Below, piece by piece: positions 8,556 through 16,416 of a stretch of DNA of 64,000 nucleotides. Below the pieces are notes generated by a model that did not search any database, was not told the DNA's origin, and saw only the letters and a program-made list of their open reading frames with translations. This DNA comes from Bombilactobacillus apium (GTDB lineage: Bacteria > Bacillota > Bacilli > Lactobacillales > Lactobacillaceae): positions 62,001 through 126,000 of the forward strand of contig NZ_JABZEC010000004.1 of assembly GCF_013385145.1 (NCBI RefSeq), given 5' to 3'. A program made the translations under genes and the position numbers. How positions within the stretch are numbered: position 1 is the first letter of the stretch; each line of letters begins with the position of its first letter.

Positions 8556-9359
8556 TTATAAGCTTATTAAAGGCGTGGCTTGTAAAGCAGCCGTATCCCA
8601 AAGCCGAAAATCATGATCTACCGCGTAATCTCGGTCTTCCAAAAAATGAGCCACGGTCTGATGCGCCAAGTTTCGTTCATTATTATGGGGACTACGGTGA
8701 CCCAAATAAACCTGTTTGGTCGCATTACCGATCACCTCACTCAAGGTGCGGGCGCTATCCAAATTAGAAAGATGACCTTCATCTCCCAAGATTCGCTGCT
8801 GCAAGGACCAAGGATAATTCCCCTGCCGGAGCATTTCAACATCGTGATTACATTCCAATAAAATTCCGTCGGCATTTTGAATCTGATATTTCACGCGATC
8901 AGAGACGTAACCCGTATCGGTCAAATCGATAAAAGATTTATTGTCATAATGTAAATTGTAAAATTGTGGATCGGCAGCATCATGGGAAACTCGAAAACTT
9001 TCAATCTCCAAATCCCCCAAACTAAGACAGCTTTCTGGGGCAAAAATATGCTGCTGTTCCAAAGGAACCTTCCCAATTTTGGGGGCCATCGCTTGCCAAG
9101 TTTTCTGATTGGCATAAATCGGGACTCCATAACGCCGCGCAAGAACACCCACGCCGCGAATATGATCGCTGTGTTCATGGGTCACCAAAATTGCCGCAAT
9201 CTGCCGCATGTCACTGCCCACACTTTGCAACAAAGTTTGAATCTTTTTTCCCGATAAGCCGGCGTCGACCAAAATCTGCTCGTGTGGCGTCTTGACCAGT
9301 AGTGAATTGCCTTGACTGCTGCTGGCTAAAATACTAACTTGAAAACTATCTGCAGCCAC
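8556..9359 (-). CDS. walJ: WalJ/YycJ metallo-beta-lactamase-fold protein
   Basis: A 267-residue metallo-beta-lactamase-fold hydrolase with the metal motif THEHSDH (His61, His63, Asp65, His66), a DTG motif around residue 148 and a later conserved His in LGHRSPHN. It starts at GTG 9359 behind GGAGATGG. YycJ/WalJ is linked to coordination of replication and cell division and is thought to be a DNase. It lies between walI and htrA in the normal order, 11 bases after walI. Confidence 0.94.
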   Translation of the reverse strand: MAADSFQVSILASSSQGNSLLVKTPHEQILVDAGLSGKKIQTLLQSVGSDMRQIAAILVTHEHSDHIRGVGVLARRYGVPIYANQKTWQAMAPKIGKVPLEQQHIFAPESCLSLGDLEIESFRVSHDAADPQFYNLHYDNKSFIDLTDTGYVSDRVKYQIQNADGILLECNHDVEMLRQGNYPWSLQQRILGDEGHLSNLDSARTLSEVIGNATKQVYLGHRSPHNNERNLAHQTVAHFLEDRDYAVDHDFRLWDTAALQATPLISL

Positions 9360-9370
9360 TATGCCATCTC

Positions 9371-10168
9371 CTAATTACTTGTATCTTTAATAATTGTTCC
9401 GTTAAAAGCATTAATCCGGCGAATTTCGGGAACTTTACTATTTTTATTGACAAAACCTACATACCAAACCGGGATATAAACTGTACTTTCCCGAACCCGT
9501 AATAAACGTTTATAGGCCAAATCAATCCAGCGAATCCGGGCACCACTAGGGATTTCATTGTTGGTATACAAAATCTCAATCGCCCGTCTTTCACTGATTG
9601 TATTTTGTTTTTCTCGCAGAAAAGTTACTCCATTAATGTATGTTTGTTGATAACCAACCACTTTTCGACCTACAATTTGAAAAATTAATTGGCCTTCACG
9701 AGAATAAAATTGCCCTGAACCTTGCTTTTGAACATAGACCAAATTATGTTGATCTGAGAGATGGGGGGCATATTGATATTGATTGCCATACAAGATATTT
9801 TGATCTTTATTTTTCAGACGATTCAAAGTCTTTTGGGGAGCAGTTCGATTAACCGTCCACGGCACATCTAAGACACTATGCAATTGTCTTTTATTACCAT
9901 CATAAGTTACTGCTTGATTTTTTAAGTCCGGATGGTTCTGTAAGATATTACTATCCTTACTGGCCAAATAATAACCTTGAGATGGCCGATCACTAGGGGT
10001 TTGATCCAAAACAATATTATCCTGGCTCATTTCCTTAGCTAAGGTCGTCGGACTAGAATTATTGGTCATCACCACCGCATTGCGGCTTTGATTGTAAGAA
10101 AAAAACAAAAAGATATCCAAAGCCACAAAAACGCAGAGGAAAATTATTTCAATCCGTTTAAAATCCAC
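9371..10168 (-). CDS. walI: WalI/YycI regulator of the WalRK system
   Basis: A 265-residue single-pass protein: one N-terminal helix (FLCVFVALDIFLFFS) and a large extracytoplasmic domain ending with a YycI-type region (IRWIDLAYKRLL to IRRINAFNGTII). With WalH it associates with WalK in the membrane and adjusts its kinase activity. Start is GTG 10168 with GGGGGTG upstream. It is 17 bases from walH in the same operon. The assignment rests on topology, length and position, since YycI sequences diverge quickly. Confidence 0.9.
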   Translation of the reverse strand: MDFKRIEIIFLCVFVALDIFLFFSYNQSRNAVVMTNNSSPTTLAKEMSQDNIVLDQTPSDRPSQGYYLASKDSNILQNHPDLKNQAVTYDGNKRQLHSVLDVPWTVNRTAPQKTLNRLKNKDQNILYGNQYQYAPHLSDQHNLVYVQKQGSGQFYSREGQLIFQIVGRKVVGYQQTYINGVTFLREKQNTISERRAIEILYTNNEIPSGARIRWIDLAYKRLLRVRESTVYIPVWYVGFVNKNSKVPEIRRINAFNGTIIKDTSN

Positions 10169-10185
10169 AGTTTAAGGCACCCCCT

Positions 10186-11505
10186 TTACTTCAACCAATC
10201 TTGGTAAGATTTCCATTGATCGTTAATTTTGACATAATAACTAGGCATTAAATCAACAACATCTTTATTTTCTAAATCATTATTCCAACTATATCCGAGC
10301 GTCAAATTTTGAATCTGAGAGCTACTATAACCAACCGCTTGCAATTGTTGTAAAACTGTTGTCGTCGCTGGCAATTCAATCGTTTTTTGTTCAGCAGGAA
10401 CGGGAGCTTGCAAGACCCGATTAGAAAAGCGTAAGGTTTGCGAGCCATTAGCAAAACTCACCTCAGTACTCCCGGCTTTATTGGAGTGAAAAATCGGAAA
10501 ACCTTCAACATAATCACGGAAACTCAAACGGTGTTCCGAAGCATCATAATTGAAGAGATAGAGACTATTCAAAGGATTACTAATCTGCTTTAAACTTTGG
10601 TAGGCCTTATTAAAAATCTCACTAGTAGTGGTCGCCAGCGTGAATTTTGAATAGTCATTAAAGACGACCACCCCGGTTTCCCGATCCACGGTCAACATTT
10701 TATTTTCTTTGCGATAAACATTCTCCTTCCCCGTCTTATGAGTGGTAATTTCTGTTCCCGAAGAAGAGCTTAAAAGATTGGCCAAGTAGGTGCTATCACT
10801 GGCTTTAACCACCAAATAACTAACCGGATGGAGTTTAACTGGCTTTAAATAGTTAATGCGTAAGTTATGGTTGATCATTTTTATTTCTACGGGAGCGGTA
10901 AAATTATTATGCTGCCAGAGCTGATTCAAACGCTGATAGTCTAAGCTTCGGACCTTTAATTTATGAACCGTATACCGATGATCATCAAGAAAATACAATT
11001 CCTGGGTCGAACTATCCTTATTTAAAGTCAAAATAACCCGATTTAACTTCTGATCAGTCTGGGGTCGTAAAATATTCTGTTTACCAATCGCCTGTAAAAA
11101 GGTACTCAAAGTTACCGTAGTCGGATAACTTAACTGCAGGGTGTGGTGGCGATGCAAGAGTTCTAGATAACGATTTTGATCTTGCTCAGAAACTCGGTGT
11201 AAAGGGCCCATTCTGGCTTTTTGTAAAACCTTCAAAATTTCTCCACTACCACTGGAACGATAATTATAAATTAAACGCTGTTGCTGAGAATCAGTCACAA
11301 TGACTTCCGTGGGGGCGAAGACCTCACTAATTTTCTTCGTCGCTGCTAAATGGCGCCGGCCAAAAGACTGGACATTACTGTTAGCCGTCAAACCTTGTTG
11401 ATATTTAGCGTTATTTGTCCAAATCAACCACGATAAAACTAAACTCACCAGCACGGCCAAAGATAAGCCAATTCCCAAAGCATAGTTACTCAGCCGTTTC
11501 GTCAT
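10186..11505 (-). CDS. walH: WalH/YycH regulator of the WalRK system
   Basis: A 439-residue protein with an N-terminal membrane helix (YALGIGLSLAVLVSLVLSW) and an extracytoplasmic YycH domain filling the rest. The start at 11505 has a near-perfect GGAGGTGA and overlaps the end of walK by 20 bases, so the two are translationally coupled. The longer reading from 11625 lies wholly inside walK and is not supported. WalH and WalI form a membrane complex with the histidine kinase. Confidence 0.93.
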   Translation of the reverse strand: MTKRLSNYALGIGLSLAVLVSLVLSWLIWTNNAKYQQGLTANSNVQSFGRRHLAATKKISEVFAPTEVIVTDSQQQRLIYNYRSSGSGEILKVLQKARMGPLHRVSEQDQNRYLELLHRHHTLQLSYPTTVTLSTFLQAIGKQNILRPQTDQKLNRVILTLNKDSSTQELYFLDDHRYTVHKLKVRSLDYQRLNQLWQHNNFTAPVEIKMINHNLRINYLKPVKLHPVSYLVVKASDSTYLANLLSSSSGTEITTHKTGKENVYRKENKMLTVDRETGVVVFNDYSKFTLATTTSEIFNKAYQSLKQISNPLNSLYLFNYDASEHRLSFRDYVEGFPIFHSNKAGSTEVSFANGSQTLRFSNRVLQAPVPAEQKTIELPATTTVLQQLQAVGYSSSQIQNLTLGYSWNNDLENKDVVDLMPSYYVKINDQWKSYQDWLK

Positions 11506-13372
11506 CCCATTCACCTCCGGTTTCTGCAGGATTGTAAGGCAAGAGGATATAGAAAGTTGAGCCCCGATTTTCGGTACTATTAACCCAAATATGGCCCCCT
11601 TGAGCTTCAACAACTTCTTTAGCAATCGAAAGACCTAAGCCCGTGCCGCCTTGCTTGCGGGAACGCGCTTTATCCACCCGATAAAAACGATCAAAGATCC
11701 TTTTTAAATCTTTGCGCGGAATTCCCAGACCTTGATCAGCAATACTCAAGATGACATTATTTTGGGTATAAACCAAACGACAGGTGATTGTTCCCCCATC
11801 AGGTGAGTATTTGAGAGCATTATTTAAAATATTATCAATTGCTTGCGTAATCTTATCCGGGTCAATTTCCACCCAAAGATCACGGTGAGTCAAAAGACGC
11901 TTAATTTGATAACGTTTGGGCTGGACACCACTGTCAGCCAACTGTTTTTCTTGATCCTTTTGAATCATCATATCGAACCGATCCAAAATATAACTAAATA
12001 ACTCATTGAAGTTCACTAATTCGACACTAATTTTAGCCGTTCCTTGATCTAAACGAGACAAGCTTAAGAGGGAGCTAATCATCCGAATCATCCGCTCGGT
12101 CTCTTCTTGAATCACATGTAAAAATTGTTTGGATAACTTCGGATCATCCATTGCTCCGTCACTCAAGGCTTCTTCATAACTGCGCAGGCTAGTCAAGGGC
12201 GTCCTTAATTCATGGGAAACATTGGAGACAAATTGGCGACGATCACGGTCAATTTTTTGCTGCTCAGTGACATCATGCAACACGCAAACCAAGCCGGTGA
12301 CAAAGCCAGTACTGCGTTTAATTAGCGAAAAGTCAGCTTGCAAAATTAAGTTTTCCGGATCATTACCCGAGCGAATTTCCAAAATTCTCTCGGTTTGATT
12401 AGCCAACAAATCATCAAATTTAACTTGCTCGGTTAAAGCCAAAATTTCGATTAAAGATTGATTTTGCGTTTCTTGAGCTTCGACATTTAGGAGATCACAA
12501 GCTGTTTCATTAATAATTGTAATCTTTCCGTGGCGATCAGTTGCCAAAACTCCATCCGTCATCTGCCGTAAAACACTATCTAGTCGATTTCTTTCCGCAT
12601 CGGAATTTTCACGTTCTTCTTCTACTTTAATAGAAAGATTATTCACGGCTTGAGCTAGTTGACCCAATTCATCTTGACTATAAATTCGAACTTGCCCGAA
12701 ATAATCTCCCTCCGCCATATGAAAGGCCTGCTGCTTCATTTCGGAAATTGGCCGCGTAATCGCTCGCGCAACAACAATGGAAATAATCGCCCCCATTAAA
12801 CCCGCGACCAGAGAAGCGATGAAGAAAGTTGAAACAATATCGTTAATATTTTTATAAATTTGATCCATATCTGCTCGAATATAGACGGCTCCGACAACCG
12901 TATTACTATCCCCATTGGAATTAATCATCGGTGTAATCGCGACATAATAACTCCCATCGCGATCATCATGTAAAATTTTGGTAAATTTGCGTCCAGAATA
13001 TAAAACTCGCTTAACTTCTGTATTCGTAGTCCGGCGACCAATCAATTCCGAATTATTAGCTGACTTCGTCGCCACAATTTTGCCTTGGCTATCAACGACT
13101 TTCATTTCTGAAATTTGCGGACTACTATATTCTTTAATCAAAGTTCGAATTTTACGACCTGAACCAGTTGTATTCTGGGCCAAATTCGTCGCCAGAGGAG
13201 TCGCAACATAGGAAGGTAATTGAACTTGCGTTTCAAAACTCTCAATATTTTGTTGCTCCAAACGGTGCACAAAATAAGCTCCAATAATTTCAATCGTACT
13301 CAACAGTAACAAGATGAAGATAATTAAAATTTTAAACTGGATTGATCTAAAAAACCGTGCTTTTTTCTTCAC
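11486..13372 (-). CDS. walK: WalK sensor histidine kinase
   Basis: The 628-residue essential sensor kinase of cell-wall metabolism. It has membrane helices at about 13-33 and 180-203 around an extracytoplasmic sensor loop, then HAMP (about 203-255) and a PAS domain (about 262-370). The phosphoacceptor His387 lies in VSNVSHELRTPLTS. The ATPase domain carries the N box (NNALKYSP), G1 (DQGLGIP), F (FDRFYRVDKAR) and G2 (GTGLGLSIA). It is the second gene of the wal operon, 46 bases after walR, and overlaps walH. Confidence 0.97.
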   Translation of the reverse strand: MKKKARFFRSIQFKILIIFILLLLSTIEIIGAYFVHRLEQQNIESFETQVQLPSYVATPLATNLAQNTTGSGRKIRTLIKEYSSPQISEMKVVDSQGKIVATKSANNSELIGRRTTNTEVKRVLYSGRKFTKILHDDRDGSYYVAITPMINSNGDSNTVVGAVYIRADMDQIYKNINDIVSTFFIASLVAGLMGAIISIVVARAITRPISEMKQQAFHMAEGDYFGQVRIYSQDELGQLAQAVNNLSIKVEEERENSDAERNRLDSVLRQMTDGVLATDRHGKITIINETACDLLNVEAQETQNQSLIEILALTEQVKFDDLLANQTERILEIRSGNDPENLILQADFSLIKRSTGFVTGLVCVLHDVTEQQKIDRDRRQFVSNVSHELRTPLTSLRSYEEALSDGAMDDPKLSKQFLHVIQEETERMIRMISSLLSLSRLDQGTAKISVELVNFNELFSYILDRFDMMIQKDQEKQLADSGVQPKRYQIKRLLTHRDLWVEIDPDKITQAIDNILNNALKYSPDGGTITCRLVYTQNNVILSIADQGLGIPRKDLKRIFDRFYRVDKARSRKQGGTGLGLSIAKEVVEAQGGHIWVNSTENRGSTFYILLPYNPAETGGEWDDETAE

Positions 13373-13418
13373 AATAAGACTCCATTACTCCAATTATCAA
13401 CTAACACTAGTTGGAAAA

Positions 13419-14138
13419 TTAATCGGCGTTTTGTTCACCTTCCGGGATCTGTAAATAATAACCAACCCCCCGCCGAGTAATTAAATACTGGGGCGAACTA
13501 GGATCGGTCTCAATCTTCTCCCGCAGCCGGCGAACCGTCACATCAACTGTCCGGACATCCCCAAAGTAATCATAACCCCAAACCGTTTGCAGTAAATTCT
13601 CCCGAGTCATCACTTGCCCAATATGTTGGGCCAAATAATAAAGCAGCTCAAATTCGCGATGCGTTAACTCAATTTCATGCTTTTGCTTACTGACACTGTA
13701 AGCATCCGGTGAAATTACTAGTTCACCAACGCGAACATCAGAATTGGTTTGCGTTTCTTCTTGACTTAAATTAACACTTTGCCGACGTAAATTAGCTTTC
13801 ACTCGGGCTACTAGTTCGCGGTTGGAAAAAGGTTTGGTCACATAATCATCCGCCCCCATTTCCAGCCCCAAAACTTTGTCTAGTTCAGAATCCTTAGCGG
13901 TTAACATAATAATCGGAATATCTTTGGTTTTACGAACTTGACGAGCTACTTCTAAGCCGTCAATTTTGGGGAGCATCAAGTCTAAAATAATCAAATTAGG
14001 CTGCTCCGCCTCGACTTTTTCCAAGGCTTCTTCGCCATCAAAGGCCACAACCGTATCGTAGCCTTCTTTGCCCAAATTATATTTAATAATATCTGAGATC
14101 GTTTTTTCGTCATCGACGATTAAAATCTTATTAGCCAT
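13419..14138 (-). CDS. walR: WalR response regulator, OmpR family
   Basis: A 239-residue regulator: receiver domain with the acidic pair DD near residues 9-10, phosphorylatable Asp53 ([12 protein letters not shown]), Thr and Lys switch residues (MLTAKD and VTKPFS), and a winged-helix DNA-binding domain ([29 protein letters not shown]). WalR controls autolysins and other wall genes in Firmicutes. It is the first gene of the operon and is served by a promoter at 14169-14197 that diverges from the tRNA-Lys promoter. Confidence 0.98.
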   Translation of the reverse strand: MANKILIVDDEKTISDIIKYNLGKEGYDTVVAFDGEEALEKVEAEQPNLIILDLMLPKIDGLEVARQVRKTKDIPIIMLTAKDSELDKVLGLEMGADDYVTKPFSNRELVARVKANLRRQSVNLSQEETQTNSDVRVGELVISPDAYSVSKQKHEIELTHREFELLYYLAQHIGQVMTRENLLQTVWGYDYFGDVRTVDVTVRRLREKIETDPSSPQYLITRRGVGYYLQIPEGEQNAD

Positions 14139-14168
14139 TCCCGAAATCCCTCCTTGATCTTCTGTTTC

Positions 14169-14197
14169 AGTATACTAACTTTTGTAAGGAATGACAA
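14169..14197 (-). promoter_or_regulatory. Promoter of the wal operon
   Basis: On the minus strand TTGTCA (14192-14197) and TATACT (14169-14174) are separated by 17 bases, a sigma-A type promoter about 30 bases before the walR start. Confidence 0.75.
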
Positions 14198-14215
14198 AAT
14201 TTGTTCAAATAAATC

Positions 14216-14244
14216 TTGCACTGGTCTAGAGGATATGATAATAT
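14216..14244 (+). promoter_or_regulatory. Promoter of tRNA-Lys
   Basis: TTGCAC (14216-14221) and TAATAT (14239-14244) are 17 bases apart and end 17 bases before the tRNA. The promoter is back to back with that of walR. Confidence 0.65.
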
Positions 14245-14261
14245 ATCTTTTGTATTCAAAT

Positions 14262-14334
14262 GGGTGGTTAGCTCAGCTGGCAGAGCAACGGACTCTTAAT
14301 CCGTGGGTCCAGGGTTCGATCCCCTGACCACCCA
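14262..14334 (+). tRNA. tRNA-Lys (anticodon CTT)
   Basis: The 73-base sequence folds into a standard cloverleaf: acceptor arms GGGTGGT and ACCACCC, D-arm TAGCTCAGCTGG, anticodon loop CTCTTAA and T-arm GGGTTCGATCCCC. The CCA end is not encoded. A strong terminator follows about 60 bases later. It is the only tRNA seen in the window. Confidence 0.96.
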
Positions 14335-14393
14335 TTAGTGAAAACCCCTTGGTCTCAATAATACCTAATGGTAGATATTGTGATTTTTCATTT

Positions 14394-14441
14394 AATACAA
14401 TAAAAACCCCTACTCTTAGCAGTAGGGGTTTTTATTGTATT
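14394..14441. terminator. Bidirectional terminator with 21-base perfect arms
   Basis: Positions 14394-14414 and 14421-14441 are perfect reverse complements around the loop CTTAGC. The core is ACCCCTACT/AGTAGGGGT, flanked by A and T tracts, so it can stop the tRNA transcript and the convergent GH18 transcript. Confidence 0.9.
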
Positions 14442-14565
14442 AAGATTGAATTAATTCGGGCTCTCTAAAATCTAGCCTTAGTTTCTCTTCTGGAGACCAA
14501 GCGCACTCGGCTAGCCTATAAACGGTCTAGCTATTTTTTTACAATCATTAATTCGGCAGTTAAAT

Positions 14566-15624
14566 TTACTGAGCTTGAGTTATTTTTCCATAACGGTTGG
14601 CAAATTCATTATTATAAGCTTTACCACTCGCATCGTGAGCAACATCCCAATTGGCTGACCAAGTCATCAAACCTTTGACCGGATTACCGGCAGCTTTTAA
14701 GCGATCCAAAGCGGTCAAGACAGCTTGCGGATCTTCTACATAGCCACTTCCAGCAGCATCACGGTTGGCCGGTAAACCTAAAACTAACTTATCAGCAGGA
14801 ACTTGCACGAAAGTCCGACTTCCATGAATCATCGAATCCGCCATATAATAGAGGAAATCTGCTTTTCGAGCATCATTATTTTGCGAGATCCAAGCACTAA
14901 TTTCGTCGACCCAGACGCCATCGCCCCCTTGGTTATACAACTGTGGCGAAACGTAGTCATAGTAACCTTCTAAGTCTTGAATATATTGAGCGTAAGGTAA
15001 GCCGACCTTCATATTCGGAAATTCTGGGGCCATTGTGATCACAAAGTTCTTACCTTCGGCGCGATAGTGATCTTTGACAATCTTCAAAGCTGCTGGCAAA
15101 ACAGTTTGGTTATCCCCTGCCGTAATTGCCCCTTGCTCCAAATCAATATCCAGACCATCAAAACCATAAACCGAAACCAGACGCATAATTTCTTGAGCTA
15201 GAGCCTGCTCATCACCCTTTTTCAACTGGATGTGCGCATCTGCTCCACCTAAAGCAATTAAGACCGAACGGTTCTGTTTATTCAAAGCCCCAACTTCTTG
15301 ACGAAATTCTTGGTCGGTCTCTTTATAAGGTTTAAAAGTCGGAATTCGGTTAGTTCCATCACTTTTCATGAAAGCAACGGGAACAACATTGTAAGCTGGA
15401 TTGACTTGAGACAGCTTGATTTCTGCCGACGTTCCCTGCTTATAACCATCATGACCCGCGGACTTCCAGTTATGCCAATAGCCTTCCAAGACCTTCTTTT
15501 GGCTGACATCAACCATTTTCGCGGCTTCATCAGCTTGAGCTGAAGTAGACAAAGTCCCGAAGCCAATGCCTAAACCAGCAATCGCCGTTGCCAGTAGGGT
15601 CCAATTTTTCTTATTTTTCCACAT
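14566..15624 (-). CDS. Secreted glycoside hydrolase family 18 protein (chitinase-like)
   Basis: A 352-residue protein with a signal peptide (basic start, LLATAIAGLGIGFGTLS, cut near SAQA) and one GH18 barrel. The catalytic motif DGLDIDLE places the acid Glu at residue 163. Further barrel marks are EGYWHNW, LIALGGADAH, VSPQLYNQ and LMTWSANWDV. Enzymes of this type cleave chitin, chito-oligosaccharides or related GlcNAc polymers. No chitin-binding or wall-anchor domain is present, so it is probably released. It is monocistronic and upstream of the strong terminator. Confidence 0.9.
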   Translation of the reverse strand: MWKNKKNWTLLATAIAGLGIGFGTLSTSAQADEAAKMVDVSQKKVLEGYWHNWKSAGHDGYKQGTSAEIKLSQVNPAYNVVPVAFMKSDGTNRIPTFKPYKETDQEFRQEVGALNKQNRSVLIALGGADAHIQLKKGDEQALAQEIMRLVSVYGFDGLDIDLEQGAITAGDNQTVLPAALKIVKDHYRAEGKNFVITMAPEFPNMKVGLPYAQYIQDLEGYYDYVSPQLYNQGGDGVWVDEISAWISQNNDARKADFLYYMADSMIHGSRTFVQVPADKLVLGLPANRDAAGSGYVEDPQAVLTALDRLKAAGNPVKGLMTWSANWDVAHDASGKAYNNEFANRYGKITQAQ

Positions 15625-15784
15625 CGAATTTCCCTCCCGAAAATAAATTAAATATGGAAACTAAAAATTGTTATCAGTTTGATAACAATTTAATTTTATA
15701 ATATTTTCACAAGCATTAAAAATAATTTGCCTGCTATATATTATAAATATTTATAAAAAAAGTGTGTATTTTACCAACTAGACA

Positions 15785-16029
15785 CTATTTTTTATGTCTA
15801 AAAAACGCATTAACTTGAAGATAATCAGTAATGACTAGAGTTCCCCCCAGAATTAAAACAAGGTAAATTCCTAACCAAGTCGCTAAGATTACCCAGTCAG
15901 CTCCGGGATGATGTCGACTCTCCTGCCACAAATGGATGACGGCCGGAATTCGGGTCACTAAGCGCCCGATGATGAAAACAGTAGCCCAAAAGAAGGCCCG
16001 ACGAAAGGCAACCTTGAGCTTTTTTTCAT
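15785..16029 (-). pseudogene. Two-helix membrane protein, frameshifted in an A7 run
   Basis: The ATG at 16029 overlaps the TGA of the preceding gene (ATGA) but runs out of frame after seven A residues (T7 at 16020-16026 on the plus strand). One more A would give a continuous 81-residue frame starting MKKKLKVAFRRAFFWAT and ending NAFFRHKK, with two membrane helices, resembling the upstream 85-residue protein. As written, the good frame has no start codon near its beginning. The cause may be mutation, sequencing error or slippage that restores the frame in some transcripts. Confidence 0.7.
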
Positions 16030-16283
16030 TTTCTTTGCCGTTTTTTCCGCCGATCTTGATGTTGCCGAAAGTTAAGATAGACCGCCAAAATCAAGGTGAA
16101 GAAGACGACCAAAGTCAAATAGACCCCCAAATACATCCCCAATAACTTAACTATTCCCAGCCGTTGACAACTAGTTTGAAAAGATTGTTGAAAGTTGGAC
16201 CATTTCGTAAGGATGGGCGCGATCATCAGCAACAAAGAAATTGCTAGGGCACCCTTAAAAGCTGGTTTGAAAACTTTTTTCAT
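16026..16283 (-). CDS. Small two-helix membrane protein
   Basis: An 85-residue protein beginning MKKVFKPAFKGALAI, with two hydrophobic segments (about 11-28 and 45-69) and a very basic tail (RRKKRQRK). A paralogue-like second ORF follows with stop/start overlap but is frameshifted. The family is not recognised. A pair of similar short membrane proteins suggests a heteromeric membrane assembly, but no function can be assigned. Confidence 0.6.
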   Translation of the reverse strand: MKKVFKPAFKGALAISLLLMIAPILTKWSNFQQSFQTSCQRLGIVKLLGMYLGVYLTLVVFFTLILAVYLNFRQHQDRRKKRQRK

Positions 16284-16360
16284 TTTTATTCCACCTCAAG
16301 TTTTTGTACCTTATTATAACAAGCCCGCTTCCGGGAACAAATCAGAATTCTGCACCATAC

Positions 16361-16387
16361 AAAAAAAGTGCCCTTTTCAGGACACTT
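16361..16387 (-). terminator. Terminator after the YhgE/Pip gene
   Basis: AAGTG-C-CC (16366-16373) pairs with GG-A-CACTT (16380-16387), and on the minus strand seven T residues follow. It lies 30 bases after the stop codon. Confidence 0.8.
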
Positions 16388-16416
16388 GGTTAGGAGAAGT
16401 TAGCTCCTTCTTAAAA

